Assembly: GCF_023091745.1 (NCBI RefSeq)
Contig: NC_068920.1
Coordinates: forward strand, 112,805,622 to 112,869,621
DNA from: Budorcas taxicolor
Taxonomy: Eukaryota > Chordata > Mammalia > Artiodactyla > Bovidae
DNA: 64,000 nucleotides
Direction: 5' to 3'
A program made the position numbers and the translations under genes. This document shows positions 1 through 10,545 of the stretch, in pieces (the first letter of the stretch is position 1; each line of letters begins with the position of its first letter). A model generated the notes under the pieces. The model did no database searches and was not told the origin of the DNA. It saw only the letters and a list, made by a program, of their open reading frames with translations.

Positions 1-160
1 TTCCCTGTCTTTTAGCATCTCCGTGAGCTTGCTCAAACTCAATGTCCATTGAATCAGTGATGACAGTCAGCCATCTCATCCTCTGTTGTTCCCTTCTCCT
101 GCCTTCAATCTTTCCCATTATCAGGGTTTTTTCTGATGAGTGGGCTCTTTGCATCAGGGT
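1..160 (-). mobile_element. BovB LINE 3' tail fragment
   Basis: On the minus strand this is the C-terminal coding and 3' tail part of BovB. It carries the usual run of phrases seen at all BovB tails in this window, ending near the segment reading CTCTTTGCATCAGGG. It is cut by the window edge on the left. It is too short and diverged to encode anything. Confidence 0.85.
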
Positions 161-190
161 CTGTGTAAAATGCAATGATAGTATATATCT

Positions 191-468
191 GCTGCTACTG
201 CTGCTGCTAAGTCGCTTTAGTCATGTCTGACTCTGTGCGACCCCATAGACGGCAGCCCACCAGGCTCCCCCATTCCTGGGATTCTCCAGGCAAGAACACT
301 TGAGTGGGTTGCCATTTCTTTCTCCAATGCATGAAAGTGAAAAGTGAAAGTGAAGTCACTCAGTCGTATCTGACTCTTTGCGACCCCATGGACTGCAGCC
401 TACCAGGCTCCTCCGTCGATGGGATTTTCCAGGCAAGAGTACTGGAGTGGGGTGCCATTGCCTTCTCC
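191..468 (-). mobile_element. BOV-A2 SINE (dimeric BovA), bounded by an 11-bp TSD
   Basis: Two BovA monomers lie head to tail on the minus strand, joined by a linker with repeated GAAAGTGAA units. A CTG-rich run sits at the 3' end (left edge). The direct repeat AGTATATATCT occurs at 180-190 and 469-479 with no mismatch, so this is a clean LINE-mediated insertion. Such elements are non-autonomous and rely on BovB machinery (family knowledge). The perfect duplication suggests a fairly recent event. Confidence 0.93.
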
Positions 469-655
469 AGTATATATCTAGATATGCCTAATTATGCTGG
501 TTAGATATTATCTCCCTGAAATAATTAATCTTTTCAACATAATACTTCCAAAACTAAACTCATCTTTCCTGTAAAACTCCTAGAGTAAAACATAAGCAGA
601 ATACTCTTTGACTTAAGTTTCAGCAATATTTTTAAACTATTTCCTAAAATTAAGA

Positions 656-1095
656 GAATAAAAGCACAAATAAATAAATGGAACCAAATTAAATTAAAAG
701 GCTTTTGCACAGAAAACTAAACCATAAACGAAAAGACAGCCTACTGAATGGGAGAAAATATTTGCAAATGGCATGACTGATAAGGAATTAGCATCAAACA
801 TATATATAAATAGTTCATTAAACATCATCAAAACAACTAACAACCCAAAGAAAAAATGGGCAAAAAAAAAAAAAAGAATAAATGTATTTTCAAAAAGGAA
901 AGGCAAATGACCAGCAGGCACATGACAAAATGCTTAGTATTGCTAGTCATCAGAGAAATGCAAGTCAAAAGTAGAATGAGATATCACTTCACAATTGTCA
1001 GAGCCTACCATCCAAAAGGACACTAACAAATGTTGGTGAGAATATGGAGAAAAGGGAACCTTCGTATAGTATCGGTCAGAATATAAATTGGTGCA
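656..1095 (+). mobile_element. L1 ORF2 fragment (old, degraded)
   Basis: The plus strand follows the L1 ORF2 order: the segment encoding KAFAQ-like residues, then an ENICKW-like stretch, then the GEKGT-like region near 1050. Both ends are truncated and frameshifts are frequent. An A-rich run lies near 869-882. Confidence 0.75.
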
Positions 1096-1196
1096 TACAC
1101 ATCTTTATGCATTCATCCATTGACACTTAGATTCCTTCCATACTTTGGCATTTGTAAATAATATTGTTATGAACATTAAGGTCATATATCCATGAG
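1096..1196 (-). mobile_element. L1 ORF2 fragment in opposite orientation, abutting the previous one
   Basis: On the minus strand this matches a more 3' part of L1 ORF2 (the region encoding TWKQPKCPST-like residues), degraded. It touches the plus-strand L1 fragment near 1095. The order does not fit simple twin priming, so two events or a later inversion is more likely. A few more bases of this L1 appear to follow the SINE at 1409-1423. Confidence 0.55.
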
Positions 1197-1201
1197 TAGA
1201 A

Positions 1202-1408
1202 GTGAAGTGAAGTCATTCAGTCGTGTCCAACTCTTTGCGACCCCACGGACTGTGGCCTACCAGGCTGCTCTGTCCCTGGGATTCTCTGGGCAGGAATACT
1301 GGAGTGGGTTGCTATTTCCTTCTCCAGGAGATCTTCCCAACCCAGGGATCTAACCCAGGTCTCCCATATTGCAGGCAGATGCTTAACCATCTGAGCTACC
1401 AGGGAAGC
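1202..1408 (-). mobile_element. Bov-tA SINE inserted in an L1 remnant
   Basis: Complete tRNA-headed Bov-tA on the minus strand: BovA body at 1206-1330, then the tRNA-like head with its B-box remnant, ending in the usual CCAGGGAAGC complement. The short direct repeat TAGAA flanks it (1197-1201 and 1409-1413) and L1-like sequence resumes after it. Confidence 0.88.
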
Positions 1409-1423
1409 TAGAATTGCTGATAG

Positions 1424-1582
1424 TAGTGTTTTTTGTCTTTTCATGGGGTTCTCAAGGCAAGAATGTTGAAGTGGCTTGCCAATCCATTCTCCAGTGGACC
1501 ACATTTTGTGAGAATTCTTCACCATGACCTATCTGTGTTGGGTGGCCGTACAAGGTAAGGCTCATAGCTTCATTGGGTTAGA
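1424..1582 (+). other. Ruminant repeat-like segment upstream of BovB, family not named
   Basis: This 160-bp stretch begins with a BovA-like phrase (TTCTCAAGGCAAGAATGTTG) and then runs through CCAGTGGACCACATTTTGTG and GTTAGACAAGG. From memory it is a recurrent ruminant interspersed sequence, but I cannot name it. It joins the truncated start of BovB near 1583. Confidence 0.4.
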
Positions 1583-2735
1583 CAAGGCAAAGGAATCAGA
1601 AATCAAACTGCTGACATCCATTGGATCATAGAAAAAGCAACAGAATTCCAGAAAATACATTTGCCTCTGTTTATCAACTGCACTAAAGCCTTAGACTGTG
1701 TGGATCACAAAAAACTATGGGAAATTCTGAAAGACATGGGAATACAAGACCACCTTGCCTGCCTCCTGAGAAACCTGTATTCAGGTCAAGAAGCAACAGT
1801 CAGAATTGGACATGGAACAACAGACTGGTTCAAAATTGGGAAAGGAATATGTCAAGGCTATATATTGTCACACTAATTATTTAACTTATATGCAGAGTAC
1901 ATCATACAATATATTGGGCTGGATGAAGCACAAGCTGGAATGAAGATTGCCAGGAGAAGTATCAATAATCTCAGATATGAAGATGACACCACCCTTATGG
2001 CAGAAAGTGAAGAAGAACTAAACAGCCTCTTGTTGAAGGTGAAAGAAGAGAGTGAAAAAGCTGACTTAAAATTCAACATCCAAAAAATGAAGATCATAGC
2101 ATCTGGTCCCATCACTTCATGACAAATGATGAGGAAACAATGGAAATGGTTTAACAGACTTTATTTTCTTGGTCTCCAAAATCAGTGCAGATGGTGACTA
2201 CAGCCATGAAATTAAAAGAATCTTGCTCCTTGGAAGAAAAGCTATGACCAACATAGATGGCATATTAAAGAGCAGAGACATTACTTTGCCAACAAAAGTC
2301 CATATAGTCAAAGCTATGTTTTTCCCAGTAGTCATGTATGGATCTAAGAGGTTGAACACTGAAGAACTGATGCTTCTGAATTATGGTGTTGAAGAAGACC
2401 CTTGGGAGTTCCTTGGATTGCAAGAAGGTCAAACCAGTCAATCCTAAAGGAAATAAACCATGAATACTCATTGGATGGTCTGATGCCTGCTGAAGCTCCA
2501 ATACTTTGGCCACCTGATGTGAAAAGCCAACTCATTAGAAAAGACCCTGATGCTGGGAAAGATTGAAAGCAGGAGGAGGAGGGGACAACAGATGACATGG
2601 TTGGATGGCATCACCGTCTCTATGGACATGAGTTTGAGTAAACTTCAGCAGATGGTGAAGGACAGGGAAGCCTGGCATTCTGCAGTGCATTGGGTCGCAA
2701 AGAGTCAGACATGAATGAGTGACTGAAAGTATGAA
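1583..2735 (+). mobile_element. BovB LINE, 5'-truncated (RT and C-terminal part)
   Basis: The element begins in the reverse transcriptase just before motif A (about 1661-1710, encoding FINCTKALDCVDH) and runs through motif C to the 3' tail near 2735. The catalytic YADD box reads YEDD at about 1975-1990, and the motif A aspartate position reads Asn. There are several stops, for example TAA shortly after 1871. It is dead as a protein-coding unit. No TSD was resolved. Confidence 0.9.
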
Positions 2736-2786
2736 GGAACAAATAGTAAGTTCTGCTTTTAGTTTTGCTTTGTTTGTTTGTTTGTT

Positions 2787-2834
2787 TTTTTCCGAGTGGT
2801 GGGATAACTTTGAATTGCATTTTTCTGATGATAA
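2787..2834 (-). mobile_element. L1 ORF2 fragment, left side of an LTR insertion
   Basis: A short minus-strand L1 remnant carrying the complement of the ORF2 stretch around TGATTTGCATTTCTCTGATG. It is interrupted at 2834 by the LTR and appears to resume at 3299 for about 20 bp. Confidence 0.55.
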
Positions 2835-3298
2835 TGTCAGGGAAGTATGTAACTTCACTGATTCTGTCTCACTGCAGCAAAAATGTGAAGCAACGCACAG
2901 ATCAGTGTTACATCTCTGTATGATTTCCTCAGTTCTGTCTTGCTGCAGGAAAAATTTGAAGTGACAAACAGACCAGTGTTACAGCTTTGTGTTACAGCTC
3001 AGTTTTATTTGGCAAGCAAAGGAAAATATATCCTTAAGGCGTGAGGGCAAGCAGACCCAAAAGACTCGAAGAGAAGAGGAATCCCCACTCAATTTTGGCT
3101 TCTCTTTTTATGTGATTTTCTCCTCCCCCTGAGCCTGCACTATGTAAATTAGGCTTTCCAGGAGGGCTGTTTGTTTTACCTGAGGTCCTCACTCCAGTCC
3201 TCAGACATTCCTTTGTTCTATTTTCACAGGTTTTTCCCTTCTTTTTCTTTTATCCACTACCATGCTGGACTCCTTTTTCCTATTCTAACTATCTAACA
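2835..3298 (-). mobile_element. Solo retroviral-type LTR (ERV), 464 bp, with 4-bp TSD
   Basis: The segment begins TG and ends CA and is flanked by ATAA on both sides (2831-2834 and 3299-3302), as expected for an integrated LTR. On the minus strand there is a TATA-like box at 3106-3112 and, about 100 bp further, an AATAAA signal at 3004-3009, which gives a U3-R-U5 arrangement. A diverged internal tandem repeat (about 2862-2925 and 2931-2995) lies in the U5 part. No internal retroviral genes are present, so it is a solo LTR. The family is not named; it resembles ruminant ERV LTRs. Confidence 0.72.
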
Positions 3299-3317
3299 AT
3301 AAAAAGTGTTTAGCATT

Positions 3318-3633
3318 TTTTCAGGAACTTCCATTTTGTTTACCGTAGTGACTGTACCAATTTATATTCTTATCAACAATTTAGGAAGGTTGCTGTTTCT
3401 CCATACCCTTTCCAGCATTCATTATTTGTAAACTTCTCAATTATTTTCATTCTGTTGATATCATGTGATGCTTCACTATAGTTTTGATTTGCATTTTGCT
3501 AATAATTAGTGATGTTGAGCATCTTTTAATGTTCCTATTGTTCATCTGTATGTTTTCTTTGGAGAAATGTTTATTTAGATTTTCTGCCCATTTAAAATTT
3601 TTTTTTAATATATAGAGCTGTATGAGCTGCATA

Positions 3634-3719
<86 letters not shown>

Positions 3720-3780
3720 AATTAATCCCTTGTCAATTGCATAGTTTGCAAATATTTTCTCTCATTCTGTAAGTTGTCTT
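3318..3780 (-). mobile_element. L1 ORF2 fragment with an internal microsatellite
   Basis: Minus-strand L1 ORF2: the complement of the GTAAATTGGTGCAGCCA-type region near 3355, then the LIIREMQ-like region near 3490-3540, and the EKIFANY-like region near 3750. A compound (TA)n(GA)n array has expanded inside it at 3631-3719. Confidence 0.75.
3631..3719. repeat. Compound (TA)n(GA)n microsatellite
   Basis: An uninterrupted-looking AT dinucleotide tract (one C at about 3652) passes directly into a (GA)n tract at 3695-3719. It sits within an L1 fragment and is probably length-polymorphic. Confidence 0.95.
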
Positions 3781-4554
3781 AGGGGAAGTGGAAACTTTGC
3801 TAACACTCAATAGAGTCAAATTAACTTATAAGAAGATACTAAGCATTGCACCTCCCAGGAAGAAAGGAAAATTCGCAGTTTCCTAAACACTTACAGATAA
3901 GTATTCCATTTATAAAAATAAAATCTATTTTGTGGTTAATCTGCATTTGACTTAGAATATTTAAATTTTTTCTCATATGTATATTGGCTATTCACATTTC
4001 AGAGTATTGATTTGATCCTTTTTCTGAATGGAAAATACATTAAATAGATGGATACATGTATAAACACTTTCCTTCCAAATCTCAATTTAAAATCTTAATT
4101 AGAGAGAAATTGTCAGCTACTCTTTACGAATTGATCTAGAAAGAAAGAAAACTTACTATCTCAAAGGACATTTATTGAAATAATATATGCTAAGTCAATA
4201 ACATTACAAGTACATTCAATTATTTCTTACATTTCAATTAATTATTAGTTGAATTTCAAAAACAAATCTTTAAAATAGAGATTCCCAGTTTATAAAGAAG
4301 GAAATTCAGGATTAAAAAATGCCAAGCCACTTTCCACAGGTTATATATATTGACGATGCCAGGATTTCCAGCTCTGAATAATCAAATTCCTTAGTAGTGT
4401 ATCTAGCTTAAAATGGTGAAATCCAGCTTCATAGATACTTGATAACCTGAAAGTTTTCTAATGTTGTTTAATACTTTTCTTATACAGGGAGACCATACAA
4501 GCAGTAGAGTAGGACAAAGGAGGACCCCAGGAGAGGGGTCACATGATCAGATTG
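3781..4554. other. AT-rich sequence, no gene seen; possible MIR trace
   Basis: No coding or RNA feature recognised. A stretch at about 4285-4375 resembles a decayed MIR (an AAGGAAATTCAGG-like phrase and a CAGGATTTCCAGCTCTG-like phrase), but it is too diverged to call. Confidence 0.3.
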
Positions 4555-5010
4555 TCGACGAAAAAAATAGTCTGAAGAAAAATAGACTGAAAATTGATAG
4601 TTGTTTTATTTGATGGGAATTCTTAGGACATCAAGTCCCAGAGACAGTATCTCAAGTAACCCTGAGAGAACGGCTCCTAAGAGGTGAGGGGAGGAGCCAG
4701 GTTATATAGAAGTTTTGCTAAAAAAGGCCAGTTAGCTTGAACATCAAAAGATTATTGTTAAAGAAAACCAAATATCTCAAGTTGAGGGATTTAGTACTTT
4801 TCTAGGTATGTGAAGATTCAAGAGTCAGGGCTCCCTGAAATCCTTCCTTTCATTTGCATCTCAGCTACCCTTGACCAGTATCCAGTGTTTTTAAACATCC
4901 TGACTTCCCTTAGGGCTCACTACAGGGACTGGCTGCAACCTGCTGACTGCTAGATCACAGATATTCGTCTCCTTCCTGGGTGCCCTTAGTGCTCACAAGC
5001 TCACATTGGA
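4555..5010 (-). mobile_element. Old ERVL-like LTR, minus orientation
   Basis: On the minus strand a TATATAA box lies at about 4703-4709 and an AATAAA signal at 4605-4610, with GC-richer sequence between them, as in an LTR. The stretch 4760-4855 shares word order with 44810-44880 in this window, which points to a common family. Ends are approximate and no TSD was found. It is annotated as an ancient endogenous retrovirus LTR; no coding region accompanies it. Confidence 0.55.
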
Positions 5011-6539
5011 GGGCTGGAATCACTGATGACTATGACATCCTTGTTTACTGATATGGCAGCAAATATTTCATTTTTCAAGAGGAAAGAGGCACCAAATGTA
5101 TTCATAAGTGTCTTAGTGTCACTGGGCCAGAGTGGAAAGAAGGCTTTTGTAGGTTCAAGATGCCCAGATTTAAGCAATAAAATAATGACTGAATCATTGA
5201 TCCCTTTACTTTATATACAGTGATTTACAATTTAAATGGTAGCACTCTGCAGTTTTCATAAAACATTTACACAGTGATTTACATAAATATTTGATTTTCT
5301 GTCATGATAGTTGACTGCCCTTTGTTTTTGCTCTGCCTTGGGTCTGTTACATTATATTTTTTGAGTGCCTGACTTCTCAGTGGTGACCACATTATTTTTG
5401 AAAACATTTATCAGATAATCAGATTTCCTAAGAAATAATCTCCATTAGTATTATCAACAATCTCTATTCTGCACTGGGCAAATTTAAAGAGTGCCATACC
5501 AACCTTTGTGATCCATTCATTATAAATTGAGATAGTGCGATGATTCTTGCAAATATTCATGGTGCTAGGTTAATTTTTCTGATGGAGTGGATATATGGAA
5601 ATTTGAAATATCTGAGTGTAAAAGAAACTGCTGTTATCGAAGTTCCTGCATTCCTTTATGGCCTGACAATGTGGAATCTCTGGATAAGGACAGACATCAA
5701 TTGCTTTCACTTCCATCTTCAGGCTATAGAATCAGATAGATGCTATCTTTACTTCTAGGAGAGAAAAACTCTAACGATTCTCTGCCATACTGTGTCGTTA
5801 AGAACAGAATGAAAGAGAATGAAAAAAGGGAGAGAGGAAGGAAAGAAGGAAATGAAGCCGGAAGGAAAGAAAGAAAGAAGGGAGGGAGGAAAGAAAAAAG
5901 AAGAGAGACAAAGGAATTTTAACTTATATATGAGACTCTTATCAAGCTCATTGTTCTCAGGCACACTGACTTAGGCAAGAGTCACCCTCTATGTGTGGCA
6001 GAAGCAAGAATTGCTAATCATCATGCCTTTTGAAACATAAATCAGGAAGCCCCTGAGAAATCCTAAATCATTACCTGACTACACACATAGCTGTAATTAA
6101 TGACTGTTTGTAAAAGACTCTGAAGATGAAAAGCACCTTAATTGGAGTAACTCTCAATCATGCAGATGGAGAAAATCTAAAATAAATGGAAATATTAGGA
6201 TGGATGGATTATTTTACTAGAGTAATAGGACATTAAATGCAATTTTGTTTCCCCTCTTGGTATTTCATTTGGTGTTTCAAGCTAAAAACAATATGTTATG
6301 CATTTTAAATAGAGCTATGTTCATGTCCCATGGGACATAATAAGAAAAAATCTGTAATTGGTCATTTGGCTCTTACTTCCCTAAAATACCTCCAGTCTAA
6401 CCAAGAAACAGAAAATTACTTTGAAAGAAATTTGTAGAAGCAAATATCACTTTGGTGTTTTGCCTCTCCCAAGAGAAGAGAGAAGGAGGAATGTGCTTTC
6501 CCATTCTCAAACCTAGGAGAATGGAGATTCTTAAAAAAA
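5011..6539. other. Unassigned intergenic DNA
   Basis: No exon, RNA gene or recognisable transposon. Only short open frames of 60-72 codons occur, with no supporting similarity. A purine-rich simple tract occupies 5807-5920. Confidence 0.5.
5807..5920 (+). repeat. Purine-rich (GGAA/GAAA) simple repeat
   Basis: Degenerate GAAAGA, GGAAGG and GGGAGG units run for over 100 bases with almost no pyrimidines on the plus strand. Such tracts can adopt H-DNA (general knowledge). Confidence 0.85.
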
Positions 6540-7150
6540 AAGAATCACTTAAATATCATATATTAATGCATATAGGTGGAATCTAGAAAAATGTATATAT
6601 GAACTTATTTCCAGGGCAGGAGTTGAAATGCAGACATAGAGACGGGACATGTGAATGCGCAGGGCTGGGGGGAGGGAAAGTGGGAAGATAGGATGAATTG
6701 GGAGATTAGGATTGGCATATATAAATATAAATAAATATATATATATATTACTGGGTTGAGTCTGGTGGCTCAGTGGTAAAAGAATCAGCCTGCTGATTCA
6801 GGAGACATAGATTTGATTCCTGGAGAAGGAAATGGCAACCCACTACAGTATTCTTTCCTGGGAAATCCCATGGACAGAAGAGCCTGGTGGGCTACAGTCC
6901 ATGGGTTAGCAAAAGAATCATGACTTAGTGACTAAACAACAACAATATATACATTGCTATGTGTTAAATAGATAGCTAGTAGGAAGATACTCTATAGTTC
7001 ATGGAACTTAGTACAGTGCTCTGTAATGATCTAGAGGAGTAGGATAAGGGTGGAGAGGGAGCAAGGTCCAAGGCGGAGAGGATATGTGCATACATATAGT
7101 TGATTCACTTTGTTGCACAGCAGAAACTAACACGATATTGTCAAGCAATC
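6540..7150 (+). mobile_element. L1 3' end (ORF2 stop region and 3' UTR), split by a SINE
   Basis: The 3' UTR runs from the GGTGGAATCTAGAAAAATG phrase (about 6571) through GGGGAGGGAAAG-type sequence to 6750. It resumes after the SINE at 6945 with the CTCTGTAATGATCTAGAGG and TTGATTCACTTTGTTGCACAG phrases typical of L1 3' ends. It has decayed moderately. Confidence 0.8.
6751..6944 (+). mobile_element. Bov-tA SINE nested in the L1 3' UTR
   Basis: A tRNA-like head (GGTGGCTCAGTGGTAAAAGA) is followed by the BovA body and an ACTAAACAACAACAA tail. The flanks are AT repeats, so the TSD cannot be resolved. The host L1 continues on both sides, so the SINE is younger than this L1. Confidence 0.88.
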
Positions 7151-7651
7151 ATACTCAAATAACAAAGAATGATTCAGAAACTGATAACTTCTTTCAAAAT
7201 AGGAGAAGAGGGTGGATATATTGTGGGCACTTACTGGATGAAAACGAAGAAGAATACCATCTCTCTGTGGTCACCAGGATTGCAAAAACAGCAGGAGGTT
7301 GGCAATATAAATACATACACATATATATGCTCTTTCCACCTCCCATACTCTCAGAGATTTAGGGAATTTTGTGACAACAGAAAGTATCACCTATTTCCCA
7401 AGTGAGGTCTGAAGTCAGGAAGGAGTCTGACTAGAGCAAACAGCAATGTTAGGAAAAAATGAAAAGGCAACAAATTCAGACAAGCTACAGTTTGAATCAT
7501 TTATCAGGGCAAATACCTTCCAAATTAACTAGCCTAGGTATGTGTTTTTCATGTAACTTATCTACAAAACTAGGTTAGTTTTGTATTTATTCTCAGGACT
7601 TTCCCAATTTTGCTTTAAGATACATCCACATTCTTTAATAGCCCTTGAGGT
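7151..7651. other. Unassigned sequence
   Basis: Two overlapping open frames of 78-92 codons start at 7084 and 7169, but part of the first is L1 3' UTR and neither resembles a known protein. No repeat recognised from about 7160 on. Confidence 0.4.
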
Positions 7652-7868
7652 TATTCAGTTCTTAAGTCGTGTCTGACTCTGTGATCCCATGGACTGCAGC
7701 ACACCAGGCTTCAGTGTCCTTTACTATCTCCTGGAGTTTGCTCAACCTTATGTCCATTGAGTCAGTGATGCCATCGAATCAACTCATCCTCTGTCGTCCC
7801 TTTCTCCTCCTCCCCTCAATCTTTCCCAGCATTAGGGTCTTTTCCAATGCGTGGGCTCTTTGCATCAT
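7652..7868 (-). mobile_element. BovB LINE 3' tail fragment
   Basis: A 5'-truncated BovB tail on the minus strand, from the AGTCGTGTCTGACTC complement to the CTCTTTGCATCA segment. About 215 bp, non-coding. Confidence 0.88.
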
Positions 7869-8138
7869 AATCCTTAGTGTTAACACAATCAGTAATATAA
7901 GCCTCATCTCATGACTACTACCTGAGGAATTAGTTCCTGAAATAAGTATGTGTCCTATTTCCTTTTTTCCAGACAATGTACATTTATTTTTCAGCAGTTT
8001 GTCAAAAGCAAAATAAAAATCTCAATATATCTTTGCTTAAGCAAGTGGAGATTTATTACTAATAATTGAAAGGACACATTCACAATGGCAGCAGACCTAT
8101 TTCAACAGGTAGAAACTCTTCTGTTGGCCTAGCAGACT

Positions 8139-8265
8139 ATCCGGAGAAGGAACTGGCAACCCACTCCAGTATTCTTGCCTGTAGAGTCCCATGGACAGAG
8201 GAGCCTGTTGGGCTGCTGTCCATGGGATCACACAGACTCAGACCTGACTGAAGCGACTTAGCAGC
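8139..8265 (+). mobile_element. BovA monomer SINE with 8-bp TSD
   Basis: A single BovA unit without a tRNA head starts at the GGAGAAGGAACTGGCAACCC phrase and ends AGCGACTTAGC. The direct repeat AGCAGACT lies at 8131-8138 and 8266-8273, which fixes both ends. Confidence 0.9.
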
Positions 8266-8273
8266 AGCAGACT

Positions 8274-8724
8274 TTCTCACACTCACCAAGGTCACTGCTT
8301 CCTGCCAATGCATGGTAGAAGGCATGCTGGAAGGCATTTCAGAGGCTGGCATTGTGATGTACCCAAGATCCACGATTCCATTGTTGACTTCCTACTGCTT
8401 CGCTAGTGTCAATTTTTCAGTTTCTGTGGTATTGGAAAGCTGTCATTTGACCATAAGGATATGCATGTGATAACATTTTCTCCACCAATAGGCAGAGACA
8501 GTGAAATCTCATCCTTGTAAAACTACATACAAAATGCAAATTCTAGCCTTGTCTACCAACCCTGTGCCATTAATCTGTATTTCAGGTTAGCATGGAAAGG
8601 ATCAGAAATATAGCACCATGAAATCTGTATAATACTTCATTTAAATTAGAAACAAAGTTTCTTGCCTACAAGAAAATTTGTCACTTATCACTGTAAAGTT
8701 AAAGACATATGTGCCTTTCTTGGT
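8274..8724. other. Unassigned sequence
   Basis: No coding, RNA or repeat feature recognised. Base composition is moderately AT-rich. Confidence 0.45.
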
Positions 8725-8983
8725 TGTTGTTCAGTCTCGAAGTCATATCCAACTCTTTGCAACCCCACGGACTGCAACAGGCCAGGCTCCCCTGTCCTTC
8801 ACTATCTCCCAGAGTTGGCTCAAATTCATGTCCATTGAGTCAGTGGTCCTGTCTAACCATCTCATTTTCTACCACCCCCTTCTCCTTTTGCCTTCAATCT
8901 TTCCCAGCATCAAGGTCTTTTTCAATGAGTCAGCTCTTCGCATCAGGTGGCCAAAATCTTAAGAGCTTTAGTTTCAGCAACAG
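8725..8983 (-). mobile_element. BovB LINE 3' fragment (older copy)
   Basis: A diverged BovB tail on the minus strand, from the TCAGTCTCGAAGTCATATCC complement to about 8983. A second, longer BovB in the same orientation starts directly at 8984. The two are separate copies because the 3' tail sequence occurs twice. Confidence 0.85.
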
Positions 8984-10545
8984 TCAGTTCAGTTCAGTCA
9001 CTAAGTAGTGTCTGACTGTTTGCATCCCCATGGACTTCAGCATGCCAGGCTTCCCTGTCCATCACCAACTCCTGGAGTTTACTCAAACTCATGTCCATTG
9101 AGTCAGTGATGTCATCCAACCATCTGATCCTCTGTCGTCCCCTTCTCCTACTTCCTTCAATCTTTCCCAGTCTCAGGGTCTTTTCCATTGAGTCAGTTCT
9201 TTGCATCAGGTGACCAAAGTACTTCCAATGTAACAGTACTTCCGATGAATATTCAGGACTTATTTCCTTTAGAAATGACTGGTTTGATCTCCTTGTTGTC
9301 CAAGGGACTCCCATGAGACCTCTTCAGCACCACAATCTTAAAGTGTTAATTCTTCAACACTCAACCTTCTCTATGGTCCCAAATGCACATATGTACATGA
9401 CTACTGGAAAAATGATAGCTTTGACTCTGCAGACTTTTGTCAGCAAGGTGATGTCTCTGCTTTTTAATATGCTGTCTAGGTTTGTCATAGCTTTCCTTCC
9501 AAGGAGAATGTGTCTTTTAATTTCATGGCTGCAGTTACCTTCTGCAGTGATTTTGGAGCCCAAGGGATAAAAATGAAATCTGTCACTGTTTCCTCTTTTT
9601 TACCTTCTATTTACCATGAAGTGATGGGACTGGATGCCATGATCTTAATTTTCTGAATGTTGAGTTTTAAGCCAGCCTCTTCACTCTCCTCTTTAACCCT
9701 CATCAAGAGGCTCTTTAGTTCCTCTTCACTTTCTGCCATTAGAATGGTATCATTTGAGGCTGTGGATATTTCTCCTGGCAATCTTGGTTCCAGCTTGTGA
9801 TTCATCCAGCCTGAAATTTTGCATGACGTACTCTGCATATAAGTTAAATAACCAAGGTAACAATATACAGCCTGGTCATACTCCTTTCCCAATTTTGAAC
9901 CAGTAAGTCCCTTGTTCCTTGTCCAGTTCTAACTGTTGCTTGACATACATATAGGTTTCTCAGGAGACAGGTAAAATGTTCTGGTATTCCCATGACTTTA
10001 AGAATTTTCCATAGTTTGTTGTGATCCACTTCATTTGCCATAGTCAATGAAGCAGAAATAGATGGTTATCTGAAACTGTCTTTCTTCATGGATGTTGTCA
10101 TTTGATCTCTGATTCCGCTGCCTCTTTGAAACCCAGCTTGTGCATCTGGAAGTTCTAGTTTAAGTACTGCTGGAGTCTAGCTTGAATGATTTTGAACATA
10201 ATCTTGCTAGCATGTGAAATTAACACAATTTTATGATAGTATGAACAGCCTTTGGTGTTGTCCTTCTTTGGGACTGGAATGAAAATGGACCTTTTCCAAC
10301 CCTGTGGTCACTGCTGAGTTTTCCGTTTGCCAACATAGTAAATGTAGCACTTTAATTTAGGATTTAATATTTCATCTGAAATTCCATCAGCTCCAATAGC
10401 TTTGTTTATCATCATGCTTCCCAAGGCCAATTTGACTTCACACTCCAGGATGTCTGGCTCTGTGTGAGTGACCACACCATCATGGTTATTCAGACCATTA
10501 AGATCGTTTTTCTATAGTTCTTTTGTGTGCATTTCTAGAAGTATT
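8984..10545 (-). mobile_element. BovB LINE, 5'-truncated, about 1.56 kb
   Basis: Minus-strand element from the (TGAAC)-type tail at 8984 back through the C-terminal domain, RT motif C (about 9740-9760, decayed), motif A (about 10010-10050) and the RT N-terminal part, ending near 10545 in the linker before the RT. Remaining frames of 67-106 codons at 8994-10047 are broken pieces of the single BovB protein. The YADD box is not intact: the region reads with an Asn in place of the first Asp. Confidence 0.9.

Noticed and set aside
656..1196. L1 twin-priming inversion
   Set aside because: The order of sense and antisense segments does not match a 5' inversion with a 3' sense part; two separate fragments are simpler.
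2835..3298. Full endogenous provirus
   Set aside because: No gag, pol or env-like frame and no second LTR nearby; only a solo LTR is present.
3631..3719. CRISPR-like repeat array
   Set aside because: Dinucleotide microsatellite; no spacer-repeat alternation. The same holds for the other simple tracts.
5740..5922. 60-codon Lys/Arg/Glu-rich small protein
   Set aside because: Produced by translation of the purine-rich simple repeat.
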